In this document: in pieces, positions 8,585 to 18,154 of the stretch
Position numbering within the stretch: position 1 is the stretch's first letter
Layout of the letters: the number at the start of each line of letters is the position of its first letter
NCBI GenBank assembly: GCA_910588325.1
Contig: CAJUPP010000010.1
Coordinates: 8,795-72,794 of the forward strand
Reading direction: 5' to 3'
Length of the DNA stretch: 64,000 nucleotides
From: an uncultured Hungatella sp.
GTDB taxonomy: Bacteria > Bacillota > Clostridia > Lachnospirales > Lachnospiraceae
The notes under the pieces: generated by a model
What the model was told of the DNA's origin: nothing
Databases searched by the model: none
The model's input: the letters and a program-made list of their open reading frames with translations, nothing else
Position numbers and translations under genes: made by a program

Positions 8585-8602
8585 ATGGACTCTCCCACAC
8601 CA

Positions 8603-10705
8603 TCAATATTGTATTACTGTCTCCAAAGGCCTCTGTCCCGTCAGTTCTTCACTTCTGGTATCTGGCTGTGTGCCTCCCACATAGACGGCAAACTCTGTTC
8701 CGTCTTTGACCCTCTCACCTTGGTCATTGACCACCATAAACTGCTTCTTCGGAATAAACAGCTCCACGGTCTGTTTCTCCCCAGCTTTTACATGAATTCG
8801 CTTAAACGCCGCCAGATGATGGTTTCTCACCTCAAACTGTGATTTGATGTCCTTCAAGTAAACCTGAATTATCTCATCACCGTCTACGTGGCCCCTATTC
8901 TCCAACGCGACAGTAACTTTTACTCCATCCTCCGCAGTGTCAATCTTCAAATCAGAATACTGAAAGAACGTATAACTTAACCCGTATCCAAAGGGATACA
9001 TGGGAGTGGTCTCCAGATATCGGTAAGTTCTTCCCTTCATGGAATAATCGGTAATAGGCGGCATACCCTCTGCCGATGCATAGAAGGTAACCGGCAGCTT
9101 TCCGGAAGGATTCACATCACCGAACAAAATCCTTGCAATCGCCAATCCGCCTTCTGCTCCGGGATACCATCCCTGAAGAATCGCTTTTACGTTGGAAGAT
9201 TCCTGAAGCCATTTCAGTTCCACTGCGCTTCCCGTCATATTCACCACAATCAGATCCACTTCTGTGTCAATCAAAGCCTTAAGAAGACGAATCTGGCTGT
9301 CCGGCAGAGCGGTGGTCGGCTTATCTGCCATGCTGGTCTCATCAAACCGGTTTCCTACGTCATGCTGTTCTCCCTCATAGCGCTCATCCAGGCCTACGCA
9401 GACTACGGCTGCACCGGCTTCTTTGGCAGCATACACTGCCTCCGACACCCTGTCATCAGGAAGGGCCAATTCCTCCACTCTGTCCTTCATGGTGTGGCAT
9501 CCTTCGGAATAATGAATCCGTACGTTCTCAGCCACCATCTCGATCCCCTCCAGAACCGTGACATATCTGGGAGCCGTACCATGGTAGTTGCCGATAAGGG
9601 GCCATCTGCTGTCCGCATTGGGACCGATAACCGCCAGCTTTTTCATGGTTTTCTTAAGAGGCAGAATCCCGTCGTTTTTCAGAAGAACCACGGACTTTTC
9701 CGCCGCGTCGATCGCTGCCTGTCTGTGCTCTTTGCTGGCAATTTCCTCATAAGAAATCTTGTCATATTCGCAGTCATCCGCAAAAAGCCCCAGCCTGAAC
9801 CTGGTTCTCATTGCCCTGACGGCAGCCTCCGTAATATCCTCCTCTGTTATCAGCCCCTCCTGGTACGCCTGCATAATCTTCAGATATGTATTGCCGCAGT
9901 TGATATCACATCCCATCTTAAGGGCCAGAGCTGCCGATTCCGTGGCGGTGTCTGTCACATGATGGTTCTCATGGAAATCCTTGATTGCCCAGCAGTCTGA
10001 GGTAAAGTAGCCCTCAAAATTCCATTTTCCTCTTAAAATATCCTTCATCAAAAACTTGCTTCCGCAGCATGGCTCTCCGTTGGTTCTGTTATAAGCGCCC
10101 ATGACGCCCTCTACCTTTGCCTCCTTCACACACGCCTCAAAAGCCGGCAGATAAGTCTCCCACAAATCCTTATCCGATACCTGGGCATCGAATTCATGAC
10201 GCAGCTCTTCCGGACCGCTGTGTACAGCAAAATGCTTGGCACAGGCTGCAGCCTTCAGATACTTCCCGTCACCCTGAATTCCCTTTATGAAAGCTACCCC
10301 CAGTTCCGCAGTCAGACACGGGTCCTCGCCATAGGTCTCATGGCCTCTTCCCCATCTGGGATCGCGGAAAATATTTACATTGGGAGACCATAAAGTAAGG
10401 CCCTTGTAGATATCTCTGTCATTTTCAGAAGAGTAGGCATTATACTTGGCCCTTGCCTCCGTGGAAATAATATCTCCGATCTTCTCCATCTCCTCTGAGT
10501 CAAACATGGCTGCCAGAGCAATCGACTGGGGAAACATGGTGGCTGTACCTGCCCTTGCCAGTCCGTGGAGGGCCTCATTCCACCAATGGTATCTGGGAAT
10601 TCCCAATCGCGGAATCGCAGGTGCGTCAAAATTCAGCTGTGATGCCTTCTCTTCCAGGGTCATCTTGCCTACCAGTTCTCTGGCCTCTTTCTCAAAATCC
10701 GTCAT
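8603..10705 (-). CDS. Glycoside hydrolase family 3 (beta-glucosidase/beta-xylosidase type)
   Basis: 700 residues without a signal peptide, so it acts in the cytoplasm on imported oligosaccharides. The N-terminal (beta/alpha)8 domain includes 'PNVNIFRDPRWGRG', 'KHFAVHSGPE' and the nucleophile D237 in 'GYFTSDCWA'. The alpha/beta sandwich and a C-terminal fibronectin-III-like domain follow. The 'HWWNEALHG' start and overall order resemble bacterial beta-xylosidase or alpha-arabinofuranosidase members; exact specificity cannot be fixed. The start at 10705 has AAAGGA upstream; an ATG seven codons earlier does not. It is the last gene of the Lpl-type uptake unit. Confidence 0.9.
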   Translation of the reverse strand: MTDFEKEARELVGKMTLEEKASQLNFDAPAIPRLGIPRYHWWNEALHGLARAGTATMFPQSIALAAMFDSEEMEKIGDIISTEARAKYNAYSSENDRDIYKGLTLWSPNVNIFRDPRWGRGHETYGEDPCLTAELGVAFIKGIQGDGKYLKAAACAKHFAVHSGPEELRHEFDAQVSDKDLWETYLPAFEACVKEAKVEGVMGAYNRTNGEPCCGSKFLMKDILRGKWNFEGYFTSDCWAIKDFHENHHVTDTATESAALALKMGCDINCGNTYLKIMQAYQEGLITEEDITEAAVRAMRTRFRLGLFADDCEYDKISYEEIASKEHRQAAIDAAEKSVVLLKNDGILPLKKTMKKLAVIGPNADSRWPLIGNYHGTAPRYVTVLEGIEMVAENVRIHYSEGCHTMKDRVEELALPDDRVSEAVYAAKEAGAAVVCVGLDERYEGEQHDVGNRFDETSMADKPTTALPDSQIRLLKALIDTEVDLIVVNMTGSAVELKWLQESSNVKAILQGWYPGAEGGLAIARILFGDVNPSGKLPVTFYASAEGMPPITDYSMKGRTYRYLETTPMYPFGYGLSYTFFQYSDLKIDTAEDGVKVTVALENRGHVDGDEIIQVYLKDIKSQFEVRNHHLAAFKRIHVKAGEKQTVELFIPKKQFMVVNDQGERVKDGTEFAVYVGGTQPDTRSEELTGQRPLETVIQY

Positions 10706-10805
10706 CACTCTTCCATTCCTTTCCATAGCATATTTATTATGATTTTAGTACGGCATTGCATAGATGATCCATGGCCATCCTATTTACAATTATTATTACT
10801 GTCCT

Positions 10806-11969
10806 TTACTTATAATTTCCCACTGTGATAGCTTCTGCGGCAAAGTTCTCTACAGCAGCCGCTTTCTTATAGAAATGAACCGCATTTTTCAAGATACCAT
10901 CAAACGTATAATACTCATCATCCTTTGCGATAGGCAGTCCTACCAACAGCTTCTTACATCCGGCTTTGTAGATGGCGGTAATCAGTTCCACAGTCTTTCT
11001 TCCATCAATTCCAGTTATCATAGGACGGCCTCCGGTCTCCAGAGCCGTCAGGTAATTGTCGATCTCCCCTGTATGGCCTTCATAAGGCAGATCCGGAATT
11101 GCATTGTAGAATTCCGTAATCCTTTGGATCAGCTCCTGATTGTGCTCTTCAATGGGGAATCCGTTAGGTCTTGTCAGCTCTGCCTTGATATCCCAAGGTG
11201 CCGCAATCTTTGCATCCGCACATTGCAGAACGATGCCCTGTTCCTCGCCGTGGTGTACAACGGAGCTGGTCACCTCCGCAATGCTGTTGTTGCTGTAACG
11301 CAGAGCAGCCAGGGACAGATCCTCCACCTCGGAGTTATCATGCATCACATTGGTCAGCATTGCCATAACCTCTGTGGGAAGCTCTCCCATGATCCAGTTA
11401 ATCATGTCAATGTGGTGAACCGCATGGTTCAGAGTCGGACCACCGCCCTCTTTCTCCCAGAGTCCTCTCCACCACAGGTCGTAGTAGCAGTGGCCTCTCC
11501 ACCACAGAGAATTCACATGGGCACAAATAATCTTTCCCGCCAGTCCGCTGTCTGCTGTCTTCTTTAACTTATAGATGGAGTTGCGGAAACGGTTCTGAGC
11601 AATACATCCCATCGTGACATGATTCCTCTCCTCTGCCTCCAGCATGGCATCGCACTCTGCCAGGCAGGTAGCCATGGGTTTCTCCACCAACACATTCATC
11701 CCCGCGTCCATAGAATGGATGGCAATTTCCGCGTGAACATAGGGCGGAGTACACACATGGACTATATCAATGTCCGGCATGGCCTCAATCATTTTCTGAT
11801 GGTCATCAAATATTTCACAGTCCAGATGGTAGTGCTCCTTCATCCTCTCTGCCTTCTCCGGATAAATATCGCAGAGCGCCACAATCTTCACTCTCTCCGG
11901 AAATTCCAGAAGCCCCATAACATGCTGCGGGGCAATATTACCCGTACCAACAATTGCTGCTTTTAACAT
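10806..11969 (-). CDS. Gfo/Idh/MocA-family oxidoreductase
   Basis: 387 residues. An N-terminal Rossmann fold begins 'AAIVGTGNIAPQH', and 'VLVEKPMA' is the family's EKP motif. The C-terminal domain carries 'GGGPTLNHAVHHIDMINWIMG', the usual substrate-binding helix. It would oxidise or reduce a sugar or sugar acid with NAD(P). GGAGG lies 5 bases before the ATG at 11969. It is followed by GH3 and preceded by a GntR gene, so it most likely processes a sugar released within this pathway. Substrate unknown. Confidence 0.88.
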   Translation of the reverse strand: MLKAAIVGTGNIAPQHVMGLLEFPERVKIVALCDIYPEKAERMKEHYHLDCEIFDDHQKMIEAMPDIDIVHVCTPPYVHAEIAIHSMDAGMNVLVEKPMATCLAECDAMLEAEERNHVTMGCIAQNRFRNSIYKLKKTADSGLAGKIICAHVNSLWWRGHCYYDLWWRGLWEKEGGGPTLNHAVHHIDMINWIMGELPTEVMAMLTNVMHDNSEVEDLSLAALRYSNNSIAEVTSSVVHHGEEQGIVLQCADAKIAAPWDIKAELTRPNGFPIEEHNQELIQRITEFYNAIPDLPYEGHTGEIDNYLTALETGGRPMITGIDGRKTVELITAIYKAGCKKLLVGLPIAKDDEYYTFDGILKNAVHFYKKAAAVENFAAEAITVGNYK

Positions 11970-12043
11970 AATTTCCTCCATTCTGTGCGCGTTTCACAGC
12001 ATTGCATGCCCCGTTTTACCGGGCGCAAACAGGTATGCGCATC

Positions 12044-12718
12044 TCAAATAATATAATCAGGATATCTCTTCACAATTTCTGTCTTGTCATACAAGTAGCG
12101 TGATAAATGTTTGTCCATAATAGCAAATGCTTCCTCCCTGTTCTGGGCACGGACAGCATTCAAAATCTCTATATGGTCGTTTACCGTCTGCAAATCCACA
12201 ATAACCAGAAGTGAAAGATACCGAATCCGGTCAAAGGGAATACGTATATCCTCCAGATACTCATATACATGTTCCTTTTTTGCCATCTTAAACAGAAGCC
12301 GATGAAATTCATCATCCAGTTCCAACAGTCTGCTCTGATTTGACATCATTAAATATTTCTTCTGAAGACGAAGGTTCTCTTCCATTTCCCCCAGATCCGG
12401 CAGCTTTTCCAACTGACAACAAATCTCCACAATCGCCCTCTCCAAAACTCTTCTGGCAAAATTAGATTCCTCAACCAAAGCATAATCAATCTTTGTCACT
12501 CTGCTGCCTTTCTTAGGCAGCACCTCAATCAGATCAATCTTTGACAGTTCCACCAGCGCCTCCCTGACCGGAGTCCGTGAAACTTGCAGTTCTTCCGTCA
12601 AAGTATTCTCTGACAGCATTTCACCAGGCTTTAAAGCGCACTCAATAATGTTCTTCTTCAACACCCGAAGAACATACTCCCTTGCTCCTTCTCCATAAAG
12701 CCTTTCTAAAACGTGCAT
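12044..12718 (-). CDS. GntR-family regulator with FCD (FadR-type) domain
   Basis: 224 residues. The winged helix spans about residues 10-75, with 'GEMLSENTLTEELQVSRTPVREALVEL', the classic GntR recognition region. The all-helical FCD effector domain follows, with conserved 'DDEFHRLLF' and a later 'H' in 'NDHIEILNAV', where a metal or sugar acid may bind. It starts at the ATG at 12718 behind GGAGG. It sits between two Gfo/Idh/MocA genes, so it probably controls this sugar-acid unit. Effector and operator were not identified. Confidence 0.88.
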   Translation of the reverse strand: MHVLERLYGEGAREYVLRVLKKNIIECALKPGEMLSENTLTEELQVSRTPVREALVELSKIDLIEVLPKKGSRVTKIDYALVEESNFARRVLERAIVEICCQLEKLPDLGEMEENLRLQKKYLMMSNQSRLLELDDEFHRLLFKMAKKEHVYEYLEDIRIPFDRIRYLSLLVIVDLQTVNDHIEILNAVRAQNREEAFAIMDKHLSRYLYDKTEIVKRYPDYII

Positions 12719-12794
12719 AACCCCTCCGCATAAACACCTATCAATCAGCACGCAGCCTTTGCGCCGCCTGACATATGGATTCTTAAAACCTTTA

Positions 12795-13871
12795 CTATTC
12801 CAGGATATTCGCCTGCATCTGAGCCTTTACACACAGCTCCGCCGCCTTGAAAGCATGTTCCTGTGTCATGGCATTTTCCGTGCGGTTGATGCAATCCAGT
12901 ATCAGCTGTCCGAAGTATGGGAATCCAACCTTTCCAGTCACTTCAAAGTGGTGTTCTCCCTCTTTATTTACCATGAATACATGATTGCTTGTCCCGTCTC
13001 CGGTTCCCACATTGATATATTTCCGAAGCTCAATATACCCTTCCGTTCCCAGAATAAACATTCTTCCGTCTCCCCAGGTTCCCAGGCCGTCGGGCGTAAA
13101 CCAGTCCACACGGAAATACATGGTAGTTCCGTTGTCACCTACCAGCATACAGTCGCCGAAATCGTTCAGTCCCGGATGATCCTTATGGCCATAGTTTGCA
13201 ATCTGGCTCTTGACTACCGTGGCATCCTTAACATCCGCAAAGTACAAGAACTGCTCGATCTGATGGCTTCCGATATCGCACAGAATTCCGCCGTATTTAT
13301 CCTGCTCATAGAACCAGTCCGGACGGCTGTTCGGATCTCCCACCCTGTGGGGCCCCATGCCCAGAACCTGAATGACTCTTCCGATAGCACCTTCTTTAAT
13401 CAGCTGTCCGGCATACACTGCGGCCTCCACATGGATTCGCTCGCTGTAGTACACCATATACTTTTTCCCTGTTTTTGCCACCATCTCTTTGGCCTGCTCC
13501 AGCTGCTTCAGCGTCGTAAGAGGGGCTTTGTCCGTAAAATAGTCCTTGCCCGCCTCCATAACGCGAAGTCCCAAGGCACAGCGCTCACTGGTTATTGCAG
13601 CGCCGCACACCAGCTTCACTTCCGGATCACCCAGAACCTCCGCTTCACTGGAAGCAGCCTTTGCAGACGGAAATGCCTCCTGGAATTTCTTTACCTTCTC
13701 CGGGTCCGGATCATACACCCATTTTACTTCCGCACCTGCCTCCGTAAGACCATTGCACATGCCATAGATGTGGCCGTGATCCAGAGCAACGGCGGCGATC
13801 TTAAATTCTCCCGGTTTTACCACTGGATCCGCCTTTCCCTTTGGTGCAAAATTCATACCACTTACTGCCAT
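12795..13871 (-). CDS. Gfo/Idh/MocA-family oxidoreductase
   Basis: 358 residues from the ATG at 13871, which has GGAGG 6 bases upstream; the frame is open 24 codons earlier but without a ribosome site. The N-terminal nucleotide-binding fold starts 'KIAAVALDHGHIYGM', and the family's EKP motif is replaced by 'DKAPL' ('YFTDKAPLTTL'), as in a Gfo subgroup. 'GGILCDIGSHQIEQFLYF' is the C-terminal substrate-binding helix. It is only distantly like the downstream Gfo gene. It probably acts on a sugar taken up by the importer encoded upstream. Substrate unknown. Confidence 0.85.
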   Translation of the reverse strand: MAVSGMNFAPKGKADPVVKPGEFKIAAVALDHGHIYGMCNGLTEAGAEVKWVYDPDPEKVKKFQEAFPSAKAASSEAEVLGDPEVKLVCGAAITSERCALGLRVMEAGKDYFTDKAPLTTLKQLEQAKEMVAKTGKKYMVYYSERIHVEAAVYAGQLIKEGAIGRVIQVLGMGPHRVGDPNSRPDWFYEQDKYGGILCDIGSHQIEQFLYFADVKDATVVKSQIANYGHKDHPGLNDFGDCMLVGDNGTTMYFRVDWFTPDGLGTWGDGRMFILGTEGYIELRKYINVGTGDGTSNHVFMVNKEGEHHFEVTGKVGFPYFGQLILDCINRTENAMTQEHAFKAAELCVKAQMQANILE

Positions 13872-14202
13872 AAATTTCCTCCATTCTGCCGTATAACCGG
13901 CGGCTGCCTGAACGGCATCTTTTTTATCATTTCTTAAATGCAAAACAAGGACTCCGACTGGCCGGGCTCTCGCGCCAAAGCGCGTCTGCGTCAGCAGATA
14001 TTTCCTTTAAGCGCGGAGACATTGTCTCATTCTCATAAAGGAAAAATGCCTGCTTCTGCCTCTTCTGCTTTATATATCAGAAGAACCGGAGCAGGCACTT
14101 AAAGTTTGTTTTATTCTGCTTTCTCACAGGCCGGCACAGTTTTGTACACAAACGGCCTGACAATCATAAAATCATTTTCAGCAAATAGTATTCTCCAAAC
14201 TT
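13872..14202. other. Gene-free stretch between binding-protein and oxidoreductase genes
   Basis: 331 bases without a gene. It contains two hairpins after the binding-protein stop: CAGGCCG with CGGCCTG at 14127-14159, and the terminator at 14042-14097. It also has a GC-rich palindrome around 13971-13984 (CGCGCCAAAGCGCG). Whether the oxidoreductase has its own promoter here is unclear; I see no convincing one. Confidence 0.6.
14042..14097 (-). terminator. Terminator after the solute-binding protein gene
   Basis: On the minus strand TGCCTGCT pairs with AGCAGGCA, and the stem continues with TTCTTCTG against CAGAAGA. TTTTTCC follows. This long stem with a T-run is a strong rho-independent terminator and separates the importer genes from the catabolic genes. 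Confidence 0.8.
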
Positions 14203-15891
14203 TTAGCTTCCATATACCTCGTCAAAATGTGCGGTTCTCTCGGCAATAACATCCTCGATACCGGCCTTCTTAGCTTCTTCAATCCACTCATCATAGATGC
14301 CGTCCATCTGATCCGGTGCACAGGTGATACACTGTACCAGATATTTGGATCTGAGAAGAAGGAAATCATCCGTCAACTCTGTCTGTTTCTCAGATGTAAA
14401 GGTTGGCTTGTGAATGATCTGTCCAGCCAGAGAATTCTCATAGTTGGCAACCACATCATCATAATAGATTGGATTCTCGGCAGCAGTACACTTATTAAAG
14501 TCATCAACCGTTGCAAAATAGCCCTGGTTACCTACCAGGAACATGTCGGTACGAATCCAGTCTTTGTCTGTTGCATTGTAAGCTGCATCGATAACAATCG
14601 GGATTCCCTCGTCATCCAGCTTGTAGTTCTCATCTTCAAAACCGTGGTACAATACGAAACCGCCGTCCGTAGTTGCCATCCAGTCAAGATACGTCATAGC
14701 AGCCTCAACCTTTTCCTCAGTTGCTGTCTTCGGACACATGATAATCAAGCCGCCCTGGGCATAAGCATCTGCATACTGTTTTCCGTCATGTACATTCTTT
14801 AAGTTAGGAATAGACACAAACTTTGCTGTTGGAGTGTTCTCTCTCAAAGTCGTCTCCGGTGAATTTCTCAGCGGATCCACATTGTAGTTAACATTGGACT
14901 CATAAAATGCCAGCTGGCTGTTAACAATCTTCTGAACAAAGGTCTCTGTTGTGTTGGTATAGAATTCCTGATCCATAACGCCGTTGTTGTAGCATTTATT
15001 CAGGAAACGTACATACTCTCTGAAACCTGGGTCATAGTAGAAATCAAATCCGTCCGCAATATCTAACTGCTTCTGGTCGCCTTCCAGCTGTGAAAATGCC
15101 ATGGACATGTTATTTCTGTAACCAGTACCGGTATTGGTAGACTCCAGCCCCCAGAAATATCCGCCGATTACATTAGTAAGTCCATCCGGATTATTCTTAA
15201 CACTTGCCTCAAGGAAATCATACAGTTCATCCGGAGTGGTAGGAGTATCCATTCCTAATGCATCTAACCAGTCCTGGCGAACAAATAAGTTGGAGTTGGC
15301 AGTTGTCGCACGTCTTGCAACAATTCCGTACAGGACATCCTGTCCCCGTCCAATATCAATAACATCTTCTCCCAAATATGCCTTTAAATTCTTAGCCTGA
15401 TCCTCACCGTCAATAAATGGACTTAAATCCCAGATACCGCCGTCTCTGTAATAATCCTCTGCATAAGAGTAGGTGTAGGTGAGAGTGATATCCGGAGCTG
15501 TACCGGAAGCCATCATGGTCTGCATCTTGGTGATCTCGTCGGAACGGGGAACTGCAATGAATTCCAGATTGATTCCGACTTTGTTCATCTGCTCCTGTGC
15601 ATATTTGGTCCACTTGTTATCAAGAATCGTGTTGCCTTCCGGAGCGTTGCTTCGGTCAAACAGCTCCACTGTAATGGTTACATTGTCAAACTGCTTGTCG
15701 CCGTATGTAGTCTTGTATCCACTGTCTCCGCTTTCGCTTTCGCTTTCGCTTCCACTTCCACTTCCACTTCCACTTCCACCACCAGAGCTTCCTGCCCCCC
15801 CGGCGTTGCTGGAATCGCCTGAGCCGCCACAGGCTGTCAGCAATGACATTGTCATAGCTGCTGTCAGTACACATGCTAAAATTTTTTTCAT
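14203..15891 (-). CDS. Extracellular solute-binding lipoprotein (LipO/YtcQ type)
   Basis: 562 residues. A lipoprotein signal peptide ends in 'LLTAC', giving lipidation at the cysteine. A glycine/serine then serine/glutamate linker (about residues 30-58) holds the binding domain away from the membrane. The body is the large binding-protein type paired with LplB/LplC permeases; it captures oligosaccharides or complex glycan fragments outside the cell. The linker DNA is a hexamer tandem repeat. It follows the two permease genes by 48 bases and is closed by a terminator. The ligand cannot be read from the sequence. No ATPase gene is nearby, so a shared MsmX-type ATPase is probably used. Confidence 0.92.
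   Translation of the reverse strand: MKKILACVLTAAMTMSLLTACGGSGDSSNAGGAGSSGGGSGSGSGSGSESESESGDSGYKTTYGDKQFDNVTITVELFDRSNAPEGNTILDNKWTKYAQEQMNKVGINLEFIAVPRSDEITKMQTMMASGTAPDITLTYTYSYAEDYYRDGGIWDLSPFIDGEDQAKNLKAYLGEDVIDIGRGQDVLYGIVARRATTANSNLFVRQDWLDALGMDTPTTPDELYDFLEASVKNNPDGLTNVIGGYFWGLESTNTGTGYRNNMSMAFSQLEGDQKQLDIADGFDFYYDPGFREYVRFLNKCYNNGVMDQEFYTNTTETFVQKIVNSQLAFYESNVNYNVDPLRNSPETTLRENTPTAKFVSIPNLKNVHDGKQYADAYAQGGLIIMCPKTATEEKVEAAMTYLDWMATTDGGFVLYHGFEDENYKLDDEGIPIVIDAAYNATDKDWIRTDMFLVGNQGYFATVDDFNKCTAAENPIYYDDVVANYENSLAGQIIHKPTFTSEKQTELTDDFLLLRSKYLVQCITCAPDQMDGIYDEWIEEAKKAGIEDVIAERTAHFDEVYGS
15729..15780. repeat. In-frame hexanucleotide tandem repeats in a lipoprotein linker
   Basis: On the plus strand CGCTTT-type units occur about four times, then CACTTC units four to five times. 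On the coding strand they specify Ser-Glu and Gly-Ser pairs. Changes in copy number would keep the frame and alter linker length. Confidence 0.85.
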
Positions 15892-15939
15892 TTTTCCACT
15901 CCTTTTCTTTTTATTAACAGCATTCCGCTGTGATAAACA

Positions 15940-16833
15940 TTAACCCTTTACAGAACCAAGCATAACGCCTTTTACAAAATACTTCTGCAACCATGGATAC
16001 ACGCAGATAATCGGCAGGGTAGCCACAACCACGCAGCACATCTTCAAGGACTGGGACATAACCTGGGTACCGATACCCTCGCCGTTGCCGCCTGCATTGG
16101 CTAACTCATCTGCAAACAGCAGGTTTCTCAGACGAAGCTGCAGCGTAAATTTATCCGGAGATGTGATATAAATCAAAGCGTCAAAGTAGCTGTTCCAGTA
16201 GTTAACCGCATAGAACAGACCGATGGTTGCAATAATCGGAACAGACAGAGGCAGAATAATCTTAAACAGGATCTGCATCTCATTGGCCCCATCGATTCTC
16301 GCCGCCTCTTCAAGTTCCGTAGGAAGCTGTCTGAAGAAGGTTCTCATAACAATGAAGTTAAATACGTTAACTGCCTGCGGAATAAACAGAGAAGTCAGGC
16401 TGTCATACATGCCAAGTCCCTTTACCACCAGGAAAGTAGGGATGATACCGCCGCTGAAGTACATGGTAAACAGAATCAGTCCTGACAGAAGTCCCTTGCC
16501 GGGAAGATAATCTCTGGACAAGGAATATGCTGCCGCGATTGTCAGGATCAAACCGATGACGGTACCCATGATCGTAGTAAATATAGTCACCCACATGGCG
16601 CTCCATATCTGGGAGTTCTTCATAATGGTCTGATAAGCTGTTAACGAAATATCAATCGGATAGAAAGTAACCTTTCCGGATAACACCGCATTGTAGCCGG
16701 AAAACGAATACGCAACTACGTTCAGGAAAGGATACAGACAGATAAATGCAAGCACTGTCAGAAAAAAGTAATTCAAAAACTTTCCAATTGTGAATTTATT
16801 TTTCTTTTTGTTCATGGTTGACTCTTGTGCCAT
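15940..16833 (-). CDS. ABC sugar importer permease, LplC/YtcP type
   Basis: 297 residues with about six membrane segments. The binding-protein-dependent permease EAA loop is visible in 'LPTELEEAARIDGANEMQILFKIILP'-like sequence at about residues 190-215. The 'YPFLNVVAYSFSGYNAV' start and the C-terminal 'GVMLGSVKG' are typical of the LplC/YtcP branch. It starts at the ATG at 16833 behind AAGGAGG, 16 bases after the LplB-type stop. With the partner permease it forms the membrane channel for the oligosaccharide carried by the downstream lipoprotein. Confidence 0.93.
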   Translation of the reverse strand: MAQESTMNKKKNKFTIGKFLNYFFLTVLAFICLYPFLNVVAYSFSGYNAVLSGKVTFYPIDISLTAYQTIMKNSQIWSAMWVTIFTTIMGTVIGLILTIAAAYSLSRDYLPGKGLLSGLILFTMYFSGGIIPTFLVVKGLGMYDSLTSLFIPQAVNVFNFIVMRTFFRQLPTELEEAARIDGANEMQILFKIILPLSVPIIATIGLFYAVNYWNSYFDALIYITSPDKFTLQLRLRNLLFADELANAGGNGEGIGTQVMSQSLKMCCVVVATLPIICVYPWLQKYFVKGVMLGSVKG

Positions 16834-16849
16834 CTTTCTTCCTCCTTCC

Positions 16850-17800
16850 TTAGATGATTCCCTCTTCACCGATCAGTTTTGCAAACCAGTCTGCCAGAAC
16901 CAGAATTGCAATGTTAACAAGGGACTGGAACAAACCGATAGCCGTAGCATCGCTGTATTTTGCTCTCACGATACCGATTCGATAAATATACGTACTGATA
17001 ACCTCGGACACGCCCATAACCTTGTCATTACCTAACAGAAGCGGTGCGTCCAGACCAATGGTCATCATCTTGGAGATCTGAAGGATCAGCATGGTCACAA
17101 CAACGGATTTGATCATCGGAAGCGTTATGTACCAGATTCTCTGAAGATTCGTGGCTCCGTCAAGGTAAGCCGCCTCATACAGAGACTCATCTACGCCTGT
17201 CAGGGCTGCCAGATAGATGATGGTTCCCCATCCAATCTCCTTCCAAACCTGCAGGATAACATAGGTGAACATCCACCAGCCTTCGCTGCTCAGGAAAGGA
17301 ATCTTGCTTCCGCCCATGGAAGAGATAATGTTGTTGATGGTACCGTCATTCTGGGTAAACAAGTTGGTAGCAATACCGGCAACAACAACCCAGGAAATAA
17401 AGTGAGGCAGATACAGAACACTCTGAGTCAGCTTCTTGAACTTCATGCCCGCAACTTCATTCAGCATCAGGGATACGATGATGGTAAGCGGGAAATTGAT
17501 AGCCAACGTCATCAGGTTCAGCACCAGCGTATTCTTGATGGCGCTCCAGAAGTTAGCATCCGCGAACACCTTCTGAAATGTGGTAAATCCCCACCATTTG
17601 CTACCGAACATACCCTTAAAAATGTTGTAGTCCTGGAATGCGATAGTGATTCCATACATCGGAACGTACTTGAAAACAATGAAATACACAATTACCGGAA
17701 GCAGCATCAGATACAGCCACCTGCACTTCCACATCTGGGCCATGGTCTGCTGTGTCGTACGCTTATGCACAACCTGGCCCTGTCCTCGTTGTTTCTTCAT
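16850..17800 (-). CDS. ABC sugar importer permease, LplB type
   Basis: 316 residues, six predicted membrane segments. 'YVPMYGITIAFQDYNIFKG' near the start is characteristic of LplB/YtcP-partner permeases, and the EAA loop reads 'YEAAYLDGATNLQRIWYITLP'-like. It is the first gene of the unit, with AAGGAGG before the ATG. It pairs with the LplC-type permease and the LipO-type lipoprotein. In Bacillus, relatives sit in rhamnogalacturonan-utilisation regions beside YesM/YesN genes; that parallel is suggestive only. Confidence 0.93.
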   Translation of the reverse strand: MKKQRGQGQVVHKRTTQQTMAQMWKCRWLYLMLLPVIVYFIVFKYVPMYGITIAFQDYNIFKGMFGSKWWGFTTFQKVFADANFWSAIKNTLVLNLMTLAINFPLTIIVSLMLNEVAGMKFKKLTQSVLYLPHFISWVVVAGIATNLFTQNDGTINNIISSMGGSKIPFLSSEGWWMFTYVILQVWKEIGWGTIIYLAALTGVDESLYEAAYLDGATNLQRIWYITLPMIKSVVVTMLILQISKMMTIGLDAPLLLGNDKVMGVSEVISTYIYRIGIVRAKYSDATAIGLFQSLVNIAILVLADWFAKLIGEEGII

Positions 17801-17983
17801 TCTTCCCCTCCTTATAAATATTAATATGTTATATAGTTTGTGCGGAGCAGTTCACCCCACAAAAATTAACTCTGCTGTACAAACCATACCTGTTCAGGGG
17901 TTAAACAGGAATGTGGTAAACCGTTGGTAATAATATAATAGTGCAGCTTCCGCCACGGATAAATCCTCTGGCTTATAAACTGT

Positions 17984-18013
17984 CTAATATGCCAAAGGAT
18001 TATTTGATTTCAA
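17984..18013 (-). promoter_or_regulatory. Candidate promoter of the Lpl-type unit
   Basis: Minus strand TTGAAA (18008-18013), 18 bases, TATTAG (17984-17989). Spacing and hexamers are acceptable but not strong. Confidence 0.35.
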
Positions 18014-18122
18014 AGAAATAGTTTACAATTTTTCTTTCTTTTTTCTATTTTTGTTATGATAATCTTACTACTTGTATGCAAGTTTGTCAAGAGCAGATTG
18101 GAAGATTTGCTACTAACACAAA

Positions 18123-18154
18123 CGGGAGAGGTCACAGTATCGTTTCCTCTCCCG
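18123..18154 (-). terminator. Terminator after GH2 gene
   Basis: CGGGAGAGG and CCTCTCCCG form a perfect 9-pair stem around a 14-base loop, followed on the minus strand by TTTGTGTT. It stands 38 bases past the GH2 stop. Confidence 0.65.

Noticed and set aside
8278..8598. 106-codon open frame on the minus strand after the GH3 gene
   Set aside because: No ribosome site or family resemblance; biased toward Ser, Pro and Phe. The stretch is better explained as folded RNA or plain spacer.
11985..12043. GC-rich partial palindromes before the Gfo gene as an operator
   Set aside because: CCCGG/CCGGG pairing is short and off-centre; nothing links it to the GntR protein beyond position.
12759..13937. 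392-codon plus-strand frame opposite an oxidoreductase gene
   Set aside because: It is the antisense of a clear Gfo/Idh/MocA gene, is rich in Cys, His and Leu, and lacks any domain.
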